64,000 bases of DNA from Bradyrhizobium sp. 190 (GCF_023073415.1 NZ_JADPJL010000005.1:434001-498000), one strand, 5' to 3'; positions 36,925-45,553 are shown, counted from the first letter of the stretch. Notes: a model not told the origin generated them from the letters alone. A program made the numbers and translations.

Positions 36925-38046
36925 TCACTTCTTGGTTAGATAGATCTTGTTCTTCCAGTAGTACTCGCCCGCGAAGTTGTAGGGCGGGAACCAGGAGAGC
37001 TTGAAGGGCACGATCTGTTCGGCATAGGCCTTCTGGCTGTCGATGACTTTCCTGTAGAAGGGGTTCTTTGCCGCGTGCTCGGTCTGGATCTTCTCCCACT
37101 CGTCGAGGAAGTTCTTCAGGATCTCGTCGGGTGTACGATGCATCTGGACGCCCGCCTTGATCAGGTCCTGGCAAGCCTGCGCCGTTTCGCGATTCAGGGC
37201 GAAGTTGCGCTGTGTCGTGGCATAGACGCTCGCCACCTTGATGATCTCCTGCAAATCCGGAGTGAGCTTCTTCCAGACGTCACCATTGATCATCAACTGG
37301 CCGCCGGTAACGGGCTCGTGCATGCCCGGCGTATAGTAGTGTTTGGCGACCTGGTGCAGACCGAGCTTCTTGTCTTCCTCGCAGTTAATCCACTCGGCGC
37401 CCTCGATCACGCCGCGCTCCATCGCCGGCACGATTTCACCGCCGGGAATGGTGACGACCGACACGCCGAGCCTGCCGTAGGTTTCAGCACCGATGCCGTA
37501 GATCCGGTACTTCAAACCCTTGAGGTCGCTAAGGCTGTTGATCTCCTTCTTGAACCAGCCCATTCCCTGCGGGTAGTCGGTCGGGATCGGGAAGCCGACG
37601 ACGTTCAGCTTGAGAACGTCGCGATAGAACTCGTCGAGCAGCTTCATGCCGCCGCCGTCATAGTACCAGGCCCAGTAGTCCGAGCCGTCCATGCCGTACA
37701 GCGGACCATGCGACATCGGTATCGTCGCGGTGTTGCGGCCGAGGATGTAGCCGAACGGGCCCATGCCGACGTCGAGAACGTTCTTGGAAGTCGCGTCGAA
37801 AACCTCGAACGCGGGCACGATCGCTCCCGCCGGGAGCGTTTCGATCTTGAGACGTCCGGCCGTCATTTTTTCGACGGTCTCGGCCCAAAGTTTGAAGATC
37901 AGGTGGAAATTCGAGGATGCTGGGTGGGTCGACTGACCCTTTAGAACTAGCGGTTTTTCTGTCGTCTGAGCATTAACCGGCTGAGCGAAGACGGTGACCA
38001 TTGCAAGAGTCACCGCTGCAACCATGGTTGAAGCGTACCTCAACAT
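36925..38046 (-). CDS. TRAP transporter substrate-binding protein (DctP/TakP type), second system
   Basis: 373 aa from the ATG at 38046 with GGGAGGA at good spacing. A signal peptide ends FAQPVNAQT. Motifs parallel the first receptor: MTAGRLKIETLPAGAIVPAF, YYDGGGMKLLDEFY, LKGLKYRIYGIGAETYG, and EGAEWINCEEDKKLGLHQ at the ligand-binding loop. The TakP-like WINCEEDKKLG segment suggests a 2-oxo acid or similar monocarboxylate. The operon has its own receptor, unlike the split arrangement at 10583-13873. Confidence 0.9.
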   Translation of the reverse strand: MLRYASTMVAAVTLAMVTVFAQPVNAQTTEKPLVLKGQSTHPASSNFHLIFKLWAETVEKMTAGRLKIETLPAGAIVPAFEVFDATSKNVLDVGMGPFGYILGRNTATIPMSHGPLYGMDGSDYWAWYYDGGGMKLLDEFYRDVLKLNVVGFPIPTDYPQGMGWFKKEINSLSDLKGLKYRIYGIGAETYGRLGVSVVTIPGGEIVPAMERGVIEGAEWINCEEDKKLGLHQVAKHYYTPGMHEPVTGGQLMINGDVWKKLTPDLQEIIKVASVYATTQRNFALNRETAQACQDLIKAGVQMHRTPDEILKNFLDEWEKIQTEHAAKNPFYRKVIDSQKAYAEQIVPFKLSWFPPYNFAGEYYWKNKIYLTKK

Positions 38047-38175
38047 GTTGTGGTCCTCCCGATGATGACATGTGTCTTTTTTTCTTTTCAGGGTGGAACC
38101 GCGTCCGCGTGCTGTCAAGCGATCTCTGGCGGAGGCTGGCTTATGCCGAGGCTGATTGTACGAAAGGATTAAGCT

Positions 38176-38733
38176 CTAAGGGCTGCGCCGCCACGGCGTG
38201 ACGGTGACATCATGCACTGCATCAAGCATCCGCACGTCGCCGCCGCGCAGTCCTTGCGCGGCGAGGATTTCCTGCGGCGTGCGGGCAGGGACACCGGGAA
38301 AGCAAGGCTCGCCGCCGGGCAGGCGAACATGCGGCGCGACCGAGAGCCAGAACGCGTCGTAGCGGTCCATGAACATGCCGAACACGCCGGGGCCGCCAAT
38401 GATCGCAACAGTGCCGTCACGCATACCTGCATGTGCGCAGGCAGCTTCGAAGGTCGCGCCGGCGGGATTCCACAACGTGGCGTTTGGATTGGATGGATCG
38501 GGTGCGATCGCGTCGACCGTCCGCGTCAGGATGACGCGCCTGCGCCGCGGCGAGTTCGGCTGGTCCTCATAGGAATTGCGGCCGTGCAGGATCAGGTCGG
38601 CGCGATCGAGGGCGGCGGTGAAAAACGCCTTGTCGCCCTCGAACTTCAACTCGTCAGGCATGACATTGCGCGCGTCGGCCAGCATGCCGTCCGCGGAGAC
38701 GATGACATAGCCTTCGATACGCAGCGCCGGCAC
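38176..38733 (-). CDS. RibD C-terminal / dihydrofolate reductase-like protein
   Basis: 185 aa from a GTG at 38733. It follows the deacetylase gene by 17 nt on the same strand. Features of the DHFR/RibD_C fold are EGYVIVSADGMLAD at the N-terminus, RADLILHGRNSYE, and VAIIGGPGVFGMFMDRYDAF, a nucleotide-binding loop. It probably binds NADPH. The true substrate is unknown, and it is not a normal folate-pathway DHFR. Confidence 0.75.
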   Translation of the reverse strand: MPALRIEGYVIVSADGMLADARNVMPDELKFEGDKAFFTAALDRADLILHGRNSYEDQPNSPRRRRVILTRTVDAIAPDPSNPNATLWNPAGATFEAACAHAGMRDGTVAIIGGPGVFGMFMDRYDAFWLSVAPHVRLPGGEPCFPGVPARTPQEILAAQGLRGGDVRMLDAVHDVTVTPWRRSP

Positions 38734-38750
38734 GCTTGTCTCGCCTGGTG

Positions 38751-39695
38751 TTATTCCGAAATCGTCTGTACGACGCTGGACACCGGGCGCGAGCTCACCG
38801 TCGGCAGCTTCAGGTCCTTGACGATGTCTTCGTCATATTGCGCGATGGTCTGTATCGGCGCCTTGGCCCGCATCGCAACCACCTTGTAGCCGCCGGCCTT
38901 CAGCTGCTTCAGGATCTCGGGCAGGGCTTCCGCGGTGTGCTTCTGGAAGTCGTGCATCAGGATGATGCCCTTGCCGTTCTTCTCGACCTTGCGCATCACG
39001 TTGTCGATGATCGTCTGCGACTTGCTCGCCTTGAAGTCGAAGGAATCGAGGTCGCAGGAGAAGATCCCGATGTTACGGGTGCCGAGATAGGTCACCATCT
39101 CGGGTGGATGCTGCAGCGCCGGGAAACGGAAGAACGGCGCCGGCGACTTGCCCCCGAGCGCCCACTTCACGGCGCTGAAACCTTTTTCGATCTCATCCTT
39201 GCGCTGTTGCTCGCTGAGCTTCTTGTTGACGAGGGCGGCATGCGACCAGGTGTGCGATCCGATGGCATGGCCGGCCGCCATCACCTGCCTGAGAATTTCG
39301 GGATAATACGTCGCGTGCTTGCCGATCGGGAAGAAGATGCCGGTGGTGCATTCTTCCGCCAGCGTCTTCAAGACCGCAGGCGTATTCACCGGCCATGGGC
39401 CGTCGTCAAAGGTCAACACCACTTCCTTGTCGCGAAGGAAGTCGAGCTCCTTGAAATGTTCGAAGCCGAAACCGGGGCCGCCCGTGGTGTCGATCTCGAC
39501 GGTGCGGCCGATACCGAGCGCGTTGGGATTGTTGCAGGGCGGACGGGTCGAGACAGGCACCGGCGGCGGGGCTGGCGCCGGTGCAGCCTGCGGAGCAGCC
39601 GCCGCGCCCCTGGCGGGTGGCACCTGCGACCATGCCGCGCTTGATGCCAACAGCGAAACCGCGCCTGCAAAGATCATCCCTGCCCCAACACGCAT
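38751..39695 (-). CDS. Secreted polysaccharide deacetylase (NodB-type, CE4)
   Basis: 314 aa from the ATG at 39695 with AAGGA upstream. A signal peptide (LLASSAAWSQ) and a Pro/Ala-rich linker precede the catalytic domain. CE4 motifs are VLTFDDGPWPVN (motif 1), AIGSHTWSHAAL (metal-binding His pair), FFRFPALQHP (motif 3), SCDLDSFDF (motif 4) and GIILMHDFQKHT (motif 5). It should deacetylate an N-acetylated cell-envelope glycan such as peptidoglycan or chitin-like material. Confidence 0.88.
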   Translation of the reverse strand: MRVGAGMIFAGAVSLLASSAAWSQVPPARGAAAAPQAAPAPAPPPVPVSTRPPCNNPNALGIGRTVEIDTTGGPGFGFEHFKELDFLRDKEVVLTFDDGPWPVNTPAVLKTLAEECTTGIFFPIGKHATYYPEILRQVMAAGHAIGSHTWSHAALVNKKLSEQQRKDEIEKGFSAVKWALGGKSPAPFFRFPALQHPPEMVTYLGTRNIGIFSCDLDSFDFKASKSQTIIDNVMRKVEKNGKGIILMHDFQKHTAEALPEILKQLKAGGYKVVAMRAKAPIQTIAQYDEDIVKDLKLPTVSSRPVSSVVQTISE

Positions 39696-39850
39696 CTTGT
39701 TTTCCTTAAATTTGAATCCCGCACCCGGTCGCGGCGCTGCCGCCGTCCGGTCTGCTTCCATTCCCGAAGCACATAGTAGCCTAGTTGGAGCAGGCGCGCC
39801 AACGCAACCGCTGCGGTTACCCCAGCCGATTTGTCACCGGACAGGTTAAT

Positions 39851-40423
39851 TCAGGAAGCGGCGAGTGCCCGCGCGATGGCGGTCTTCACCCGTGTATCCA
39901 CGGGGTTGACGGATTCCGGGAAGACGTCGGCGATATAGCCGTCGCGGCCGATCAGGTATTTGTGGAAGTTCCAGCGTGGAACATCCTTAGGTCGAGCCTC
40001 CGCCGCCCATTTGTAGAACGGATGCGCGTTCGGTCCCTTCACGACGGCCTTCGCGGCGATCGGAAAGGCGACGCGGTGGTTCTGCGCGGTCGCGGTGATT
40101 TCGGCCGCGCCGCCCGGCTCCTGGCCGCCGAAATCGTTGGAGGGGATGCCGATGATCATCAGGCCGCGGTCGTGAAACTCGGTCCACAATTCCTGCAGTC
40201 CGCCATACTGTGGGGTGAAGCCGCAGAGCGAAGCGGTGTTGACGATCAGGATCGGCCGGCCGGCAAGTTCGGAAAGCCTGATATCGCCGCCGGCCAATCC
40301 CGGAAACGAAAACGCGTAAGCCGTGATCCGGCTCATGCCGGCCTGCGCCCGGGATTGCCTGTTCGAGGCGACGGCTGCGATCGCGGCCAGCGCCGCCGAT
40401 ATCACGCTCCTGCGGTCCATCAT
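39851..40423 (-). CDS. Secreted glutathione-peroxidase-like protein
   Basis: 190 aa. The N-terminus (MDRRSVISAALAAIAAVASN) looks like a signal peptide with a possible twin-arginine-free DRR start. The thioredoxin-like core has ILIVNTASLCGFTPQYGGLQ with the peroxidatic Cys, IIGIPSNDFGGQEPGGAAEI with the catalytic Gln, and the PRWNFHKYLIGRDG motif with the catalytic Trp and Asn. It belongs to the monomeric non-selenium GPx group and reduces hydroperoxides, here probably in the periplasm. Confidence 0.88.
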   Translation of the reverse strand: MMDRRSVISAALAAIAAVASNRQSRAQAGMSRITAYAFSFPGLAGGDIRLSELAGRPILIVNTASLCGFTPQYGGLQELWTEFHDRGLMIIGIPSNDFGGQEPGGAAEITATAQNHRVAFPIAAKAVVKGPNAHPFYKWAAEARPKDVPRWNFHKYLIGRDGYIADVFPESVNPVDTRVKTAIARALAAS

Positions 40424-40511
40424 GAAAAGCCTCGATGAAAAGATTCGCCCTGCGGTTCAACCGCGCAAATCATAGCGCAACCCGCGGCCCGCTGCGCCTC
40501 AACAAGCCGTT

Positions 40512-40551
40512 ATGGGTGCCGGTTCGCGTAAAGAAAACGCGTCAGAGGAAG
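40512..40551. repeat. Partial copy of a dispersed bradyrhizobial repeat
   Basis: GGGTGCCGGTTCGCGTAAAG then AAAACGCGTCAGAGGAAGAG matches from memory part of the element whose other copy lies after maeB. The two share the GAAAACGCG(C/T)CA core in opposite orientation. It fills part of the 131-bp gap before the glutathione peroxidase gene's start. Confidence 0.4.
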
Positions 40552-40554
40552 AGA

Positions 40555-42336
40555 TTAGCGCAGCGGGACGATAAAGTCGGTGCCTTCGCCGGTTTCGCCA
40601 CCCTGGTTGATGCCGTGATCGGACACCACGATCGAACTGCCGGTGGTCAGCACTTCGGCGATCCGCGCCATCGCTTCGGGAGCGACGGTGATGCGGTCCA
40701 GCGCCTCGGCGGGGCTGTTCGGCGCTGGCAACGGTTTGGCCGCGGCAATGGCTCCGCCGGCCATCTTGCGCCGTCGGACAGCGCGATCGTCCTCGTCAGT
40801 CCGAGCCGCGTTGCGGGCCGTGACCGGCAGCGAGACCACCGACCAGCGCAACAGATTGGGATCTTTCTTGTCGGTTTCGGCGGTGAAGACGTGCGTACCC
40901 AGCTGCCGGTCGCTCGGCGCTATGGTTATCGGAACGTCGAACTGCGGCTTGAAGCTCTCGCGGACGTACAGCTTGGAATCCTTGCGGCTCACGAACACCG
41001 CAATCTGGCCGGGGCGCCTGGGTGGTTCGGCCTTAACAGCCTTTTCGGCGCCGGGCAGACGCGCCGTATCCTTCTTCACGTCAGGTGCAACGGCCGGTGC
41101 GTCGGCGATCGCCTTGGCGGGCTTTTCGGCCGCCTTGGATTCAGCCTCCCTGGATTCGAGAGTCTTGGATTCGAGAGTCTTGGCTTCCTCGACCTTCGGC
41201 GCTTCCGTCTTGGCTGGCGCCGCATTGGCAATCGCTGCGGTGGGAACCTCGGCGTGCACCTCGTCGGATTTCGGTTGCGAGCTGGCTTCGATTTTCGCCT
41301 CGACGGGCTTGTCCTCGGCCTTCATGCTTTCGCTTGCGGAGACTTCCGTCCTCGTGAGTTCGCCGGCATCAGTTGCGATGGCTGCTGGCCCGGATTTCGG
41401 CGCGTCGGCGTTGGCTCCCGTATTCGACATATCGCCGGCAGCATGGGCTCCGGCTGCTGAAGGCATTGCATCTGACACGACAGCGTTGATCGCGCTGCCG
41501 GCATCTGCGGTGTGGGTCTGTTCGCGTAACGGCGCCGCGTGCCCGACGGTCGATCGGAGATCGAGGCCTGCCTCCGAATTCGCAGGCTTGATCGCACCGC
41601 CTGCGTCGGCGCCCTTGTCGCCTTTCACCGCGGGCGCGTCGGTCGAGGGATCGTCGGCGAGGAGGGGCTGCGGCACGACCTTCTGCGCCATCAGCAACGG
41701 ATGCGAGAAATTGGCCGGCGTGATCTGGCCGGGTGTGATAACGACCCGCGCGCCCATCCTGGTCCAATTCCACATCTTCATGGCGAACGCCGTCGGCATG
41801 CGGATGCAGCCGTGCGATGCCGGATAGCCGGGCAATACCCCGGCATGCATCGCGATACCCGACCAGGTGATGCGCTGCATGTAAGGCATCGGCGCGCCGC
41901 TGTAGATGTTGGAGCGGTGCATCTTGTGCTTCTGGATGATGCTGAACACGCCCATCGGGGTCGAATGACCCTTCATGCCCGTCGACACCGGGCTTTCCGC
42001 GAACAACCCGTTGGCGTCGTAGACGCGGACCTTCTGCTGTTCGATCGAGACCGCGATGATCAACGGCCCTTGCGGCTTGGCGTTGGTCTCCTTGATGGCC
42101 TTCTCGGTCTTGGCTGACGGCCGGCGCGCCTTTGGCTTGCGCGGCTGCACCATTGGCACGGGCCGGTAGTAGCCGGGGTCGGAGTCCTGCCAGTAGAACA
42201 TGGTGGCGGCGTCTGCCTGGGAAGCCGTGGCAACGGAGCCGGCCACGGTCAACATCGCAATTTGCCAAAATCGCTGCTTGGAAATAGTCGCGCCCGTAAT
42301 ACTCGCACTAAGAACTCGATGCTCGCTCACGCGCAT
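40555..42336 (-). CDS. L,D-transpeptidase (YkuD) with long Ala/Lys/Glu linker
   Basis: 593 aa from the ATG at 42336; a TTG at 42345 is possible. After a signal-like segment ending ATASQADA and a basic stretch, a YkuD domain carries GIAMHAGVLPGYPASHGCIR, where His and Cys are the catalytic residues cross-linking peptidoglycan or lipoprotein. A ~220-residue low-complexity linker rich in Ala, Glu, Lys and Ser follows (TLESKTLESREAESKAAEK repeats). The C-terminal ~150 residues (GQIAVFVSRKDSKLYVRESF, QLGTHVFTAE) look like a second YkuD-type domain without the SHGC motif. Confidence 0.85.
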   Translation of the reverse strand: MRVSEHRVLSASITGATISKQRFWQIAMLTVAGSVATASQADAATMFYWQDSDPGYYRPVPMVQPRKPKARRPSAKTEKAIKETNAKPQGPLIIAVSIEQQKVRVYDANGLFAESPVSTGMKGHSTPMGVFSIIQKHKMHRSNIYSGAPMPYMQRITWSGIAMHAGVLPGYPASHGCIRMPTAFAMKMWNWTRMGARVVITPGQITPANFSHPLLMAQKVVPQPLLADDPSTDAPAVKGDKGADAGGAIKPANSEAGLDLRSTVGHAAPLREQTHTADAGSAINAVVSDAMPSAAGAHAAGDMSNTGANADAPKSGPAAIATDAGELTRTEVSASESMKAEDKPVEAKIEASSQPKSDEVHAEVPTAAIANAAPAKTEAPKVEEAKTLESKTLESREAESKAAEKPAKAIADAPAVAPDVKKDTARLPGAEKAVKAEPPRRPGQIAVFVSRKDSKLYVRESFKPQFDVPITIAPSDRQLGTHVFTAETDKKDPNLLRWSVVSLPVTARNAARTDEDDRAVRRRKMAGGAIAAAKPLPAPNSPAEALDRITVAPEAMARIAEVLTTGSSIVVSDHGINQGGETGEGTDFIVPLR

Positions 42337-42600
42337 AATCCCCAAATCCAGGTACTCGAATCTACAGTCTAGCTAATCCGTTTGTTGTCGCAGAGGCGAA
42401 AAGCGTTCACCAGCGTAGGCCTTATAATTTCAGCGATTTTCGCTCTGATCGTAGCAAAAAAGCCTCACATTCCGTTAAACGGCGCCCGGTCAATCGGACG
42501 CCACCCGTACGGCGGTACTGAGGCCTCCAAGCCCGCTAGTGGCCTTCCCGTTCGGCATTGCAGCACTACATAGGCGACGTGCCCTTCAGCGGAGATATCA

Positions 42601-43149
42601 ATGACATCCAAGGCCATCGTTAAGTGTGACAAGAAGTGGGAAATTCTGGCCTTGGTGGTGCTGGCGCTGACGTTGTGGCAGGCAGGGCCGGCGTCGGCCG
42701 CGGACGAGCCCGATCTGATCTTTCGCCGCTCGACCGTTTTCAAGTGGCTGAGCCCGAACGACAAGCTGGCGACCTACGCCGTCGACGACCCCGAGGTCGA
42801 GGGGGTGGCCTGTCACTTCACGGTGCCGGAAAAGGGCGGCTTCAAGGGCTGGCTTGGCCTTGCCGAGGAGGTCTCGGATATTTCGCTGGCGTGCCGCCAG
42901 ATCGGCCCCATCAAGTTCAAGCACAAGTTTGAGCAGGGCGACGACATGTTCCGCCAGCGCCGCTCGCTGTTCTTCAAGAAGATGCAGATCGTTCGCGGCT
43001 GCGACACCAAACGCAACGTGCTGGTCTACATGGTCTATTCGGACCGGCTGATCGAAGGTTCACCCAAAAACTCGACGTCCTCGGTTCCGATCATGCCTTG
43101 GGGGGCTACCGATGTCGCTGTTCAGAAATGCGGTGAATTCATCCAGTAA
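42601..43149 (+). CDS. creA: CreA-family periplasmic protein
   Basis: 182 aa with GCGGAGATATCA before the ATG. A signal peptide ends PASAADE. CreA features are IFRRSTVFKWLSPNDKLATY, DDPEVEGVACHFTVPEKGG, DISLACRQIGPIKF and the late VYMVYSDRLIEGSPKNSTSS. CreA-like proteins are small secreted proteins of unknown function, present across proteobacteria. Confidence 0.85.
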   Translation: MTSKAIVKCDKKWEILALVVLALTLWQAGPASAADEPDLIFRRSTVFKWLSPNDKLATYAVDDPEVEGVACHFTVPEKGGFKGWLGLAEEVSDISLACRQIGPIKFKHKFEQGDDMFRQRRSLFFKKMQIVRGCDTKRNVLVYMVYSDRLIEGSPKNSTSSVPIMPWGATDVAVQKCGEFIQ

Positions 43150-43174
43150 GTCCGATGCCACCCAGCATCCGAGA

Positions 43175-43191
43175 TCGGATCCGGGATCCGA
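43175..43191. terminator. Candidate terminator hairpin after creA
   Basis: TCGGATCC-G-GGATCCGA is a palindrome 25 bp after the creA stop, flanked by a shorter CATC/GATG pair and followed by GAGGGTTTTGG. Only moderate T-richness follows, so confidence is limited. Confidence 0.4.
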
Positions 43192-43690
43192 GATGAGGGT
43201 TTTGGGCTTACCGTTTGACCGGATTGGAATATTGGCGGGCCTCCAGACCGGGTCCGGCCTTGCGCTCACGGCAACCGACCAGATGCACGAATTTTTGCGG
43301 TGCTGAGACATTGCCGCGAAATTCGCTGCCTTGCTGAGACATCGCGCCACAAGGGCTCACGGGATGCTCTGAACTGCCAGACACATTTTCAACTGCCGGC
43401 CGGCCGGGTTTGCGGGTCGGGGTGTCATTGCCAACATCGATGTTGCCACTGCCCACGACGGCTATCCTTTGTTGAGGAAGGGGTGACCAACGCACAAGCA
43501 CACGCAAAGTTGCGCGGCGTTCGTTGAGTCGGCCGGACCGAGGCTTGGGTTCATCCGATCGGCCGGTGAACGAGGCCGTCCGCGTCGATGAGAGGAGGGC
43601 CAAAGCGGCCCGAATAGCCGGCTTCCAGCGTTCAGCCTGAGCGTCTGAAGTGGGGGCGTCACGGCTGAATTCATTGAATTTTTCCGGCTA

Positions 43691-43740
43691 TTGTTTCGTC
43701 CGCTCGAACCGACGAAACAATTCTCCTGTGCGACGAAACC
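43691..43740. promoter_or_regulatory. Operator-like inverted repeat with third half-site
   Basis: TTGTTTCGTC (43691-43700) and GACGAAACAA (43711-43720) form a perfect 10-bp inverted repeat with a 10-bp spacer. A third GACGAAAC follows at 43732-43739. The sites are spaced about 20-21 bp apart, two helical turns. The repeats lie about 100 bp upstream of the gene at 43842. Confidence 0.45.
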
Positions 43741-43841
43741 ATTTTGCGTTTTTGGCGCAGATGTCCGGAAACAGCCGATGGCTATCACGTGGTCAACGAG
43801 ACGGCGGGCGCTGCCGGCCACGGATAACCGGAGACAGTCAG

Positions 43842-44003
43842 ATGCGGACCCTCAGCTTCATCCTCGCCTTCGCCTTCATCCTGGCGGGTCCCTCGATGGC
43901 TGGTTCCTCTGACCAGGGCCTGCCGGGCGTCGGTACCTTCGCCTATAATGGCTCGCCGGTTGCGACCCCGGCGTCCCAGCCGATGGTCGTGGCTGCCAAC
44001 TGA
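43842..44003 (+). CDS. 53-residue secreted peptide
   Basis: The ATG at 43842 has CGGAGACA at suitable distance. A clear signal peptide (RTLSFILAFAFILAGPSMAG) leaves a ~34-residue mature peptide, SSDQGLPGVGTFAYNGSPVA and a short tail. I recall similar small proteins from Bradyrhizobium genomes with the same GxGTFAYNGSPVA core. The function is unknown. It is the first gene after the TTGTTTCGTC operator-like repeats. Confidence 0.65.
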   Translation: MRTLSFILAFAFILAGPSMAGSSDQGLPGVGTFAYNGSPVATPASQPMVVAAN

Positions 44004-44048
44004 GCGGTTGCGGACGTTTCACAAGAAGATCGCCGATAAAGGCCCTGC

Positions 44049-44453
44049 ATGTTCGTACGCATCTGTTCTTCTGTAATCCTGTCGTTCTTCCTTCTTGGCG
44101 GCTCGGCGCAGGCGCAAGTCCAACTCCAGTTTCAGGCGCCGCAGACCTCATTCCGTTCCCTGTTCAAGGTGCCCGATCCGCGCGGTGAGTTCGTCCGCCT
44201 CTGCGCACCGCATATGGTCGGACGCTGGGCGAATCCCGAAAGCGTTTGCGGCTGTCTGCACGACTACGCCGCCGCGACCGTGGAAGATGCTGACCTGCGC
44301 GAAGCGCTGCTGCGCGGCATCAGCGAGACCGGCGTGCCGACCATCGAAACCGCGTGGGTGCCGCCGTCGAAGCAGTCCCAGATTGGCCCGACCTTCACCA
44401 AGATCGCCAAGCCGACACTGCAATGCATGTTCGAGCCGGCGACGAACCAGTAA
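44049..44453 (+). CDS. Small secreted hypothetical protein with four Cys
   Basis: 134 aa. A signal peptide (SVILSFFLLGGSAQAQ) precedes a mature part with FVRLCAPHMVGRWANPESVC, GCLHDYAAATVED and a late LQCMFEPATNQ. The four mature Cys could form two disulfides in the periplasm. No domain recognised. It follows the 53-residue gene by 45 nt and may be cotranscribed. Confidence 0.65.
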   Translation: MFVRICSSVILSFFLLGGSAQAQVQLQFQAPQTSFRSLFKVPDPRGEFVRLCAPHMVGRWANPESVCGCLHDYAAATVEDADLREALLRGISETGVPTIETAWVPPSKQSQIGPTFTKIAKPTLQCMFEPATNQ

Positions 44454-44662
44454 ATTCGGCGCGGCTACCCGGTTTGCGCGCGTGCCAACTGGTTTTACGA
44501 CGAGAGCATCCCGGGGTCGGATCGTTCAGCCACCTCGACAGCATCCTGCACCAATACACGCTGAAGAAGGCGGCTTCGCCGCTGCCACTGCCAGGCTCGC
44601 CATGGTGACGGAAGCTGGTAGGATAAGTTCGGCATCAAGACCGGTTGCGCAAAGGAGCTGTC

Positions 44663-45112
44663 ATGCGATCTCTTCTCATCGGCCTGATCGGCCTGTTGTC
44701 GCTGGCCATAACTCCGGCATCTGCCGCCGACCCAACGACGCAGGAAGCCAACAAGAAGGCCGTGCTCGAATTCTACGATGCGGCGCTCAACCGGAAGGAC
44801 TTTGACGCCGCCGCGAAGTTTTTCGGGCCGCATTACATCCAGCACAACCCGACGGCGCCGGACGGTATCGAAGGCTTCAAGGCGTTCCTCGGCTTCCTGC
44901 GGGAGAAATTCCCGGACTCGCGGAGCGAGATCAAGCGCGCTTTTGCGGACGGTGACTACGTGATTGTCCACGTCCACAGCGTCCGCGAGAAGGGCACGCG
45001 CGGCCGTGCGATCGTCGACATTTTCAGGCTCGAGAACGGCAAGATTGTCGAACACTGGGACGTTGTGCAGGAGATTCCGGAGAAAGCCGCCAACACCAAC
45101 GGCATGTTCTAG
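44663..45112 (+). CDS. Secreted SnoaL/NTF2-like protein
   Basis: 149 aa from the ATG at 44663 with AAAGGAG upstream. A signal peptide ends PASAAD. The mature part has the SnoaL-like fold pattern: AVLEFYDAALNRKDFDAAAK, YIQHNPTAPDGIEGFKAFL, FPDSRSEIKRAFADGDYVIV and a final FRLENGKIVEHWDVVQEIP. Family members bind or isomerise small ligands. The ligand is unknown. Confidence 0.82.
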   Translation: MRSLLIGLIGLLSLAITPASAADPTTQEANKKAVLEFYDAALNRKDFDAAAKFFGPHYIQHNPTAPDGIEGFKAFLGFLREKFPDSRSEIKRAFADGDYVIVHVHSVREKGTRGRAIVDIFRLENGKIVEHWDVVQEIPEKAANTNGMF

Positions 45113-45128
45113 GCCCGGGGAGATCCCG

Positions 45129-45389
45129 CTAACGCTTCTTCGTCCCCAGCCTCTGAATGCACTGGCGGGTACGGAGCACGCCTGACGTCGTCATCTGCGA
45201 GCCCTTGACCTCCTTGATCTGTCCGGCTGGGCAAGATCCATCGTCGACCAGCACGCGTTGACCGAGCCGCAGGTCCATAATGTCCTGCTCGCGCGAAACC
45301 ACCTGCGCGAAGGCGGGCGTTGCGATCAGCCACAGGGCAAGGCTGGCGGCCAGGGCAAGGCATCGGGATTCGGCCTTCGTGAGCGACAA
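45129..45389 (-). CDS. Small secreted protein, 86 residues
   Basis: TTG start at 45389 with GGGAGA six bases upstream; no ATG is available. A signal peptide (LALAASLALWLIATPAFAQ) is followed by a basic mature region with LGQRVLVDDGSCPAGQIKEV and RTRQCIQRLGTKKR. Two Cys could pair in the periplasm. I recall similar DUF-type proteins in Bradyrhizobium but cannot assign a function. Confidence 0.65.
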   Translation of the reverse strand: MSLTKAESRCLALAASLALWLIATPAFAQVVSREQDIMDLRLGQRVLVDDGSCPAGQIKEVKGSQMTTSGVLRTRQCIQRLGTKKR

Positions 45390-45400
45390 AGCGGTCTCCC

Positions 45401-45553
45401 TTACTTGCTCTGGATCTTCAGCCCGCCGGGGCCGACATTGATCTGCAGGCCCTCGGGTTCCTGCTTGGCTTTATAGAGATTGAAGCTGAGCACGCCGACC
45501 GCGACGATCAACACGCCGATGACGAGATACAAAACGTTGCGATTGCCGGGCAT
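45401..45553 (-). CDS. 50-residue single-span membrane protein
   Basis: ATG 45553 to TAA 45401, with CGGAAG upstream. The product has one hydrophobic helix (NVLYLVIGVLIVAVGVLSF) and a short periplasmic or cytosolic tail, NLYKAKQEPEGLQINVGPGG. The stop lies 11 nt before the start of the next minus-strand gene. The YxAKQEPxGLxINVGxxG tail is a recognisable small-protein pattern that I have seen in Bradyrhizobium. The function is unknown. Confidence 0.65.
   Translation of the reverse strand: MPGNRNVLYLVIGVLIVAVGVLSFNLYKAKQEPEGLQINVGPGGLKIQSK

Larger units (their letters stand above)
43150..43841. other. 692-bp gap with regulatory-looking repeats but no sure gene
   Basis: A 131-codon frame on the minus strand (43208-43603) lacks coding character. 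The gap contains a hairpin at 43175-43191, a direct repeat TGCTGAGACAT near 43301 and 43334, and the TTGTTTCGTC operator-like repeats at 43691-43740. The last lies upstream of the small secreted protein gene at 43842 and may control it. Confidence 0.5.

Noticed and set aside
43208..43603. 131-codon minus-strand frame in the creA downstream gap
   Set aside because: It lacks a ribosome site and any recognisable pattern, and the region carries repeats; treated as non-coding.
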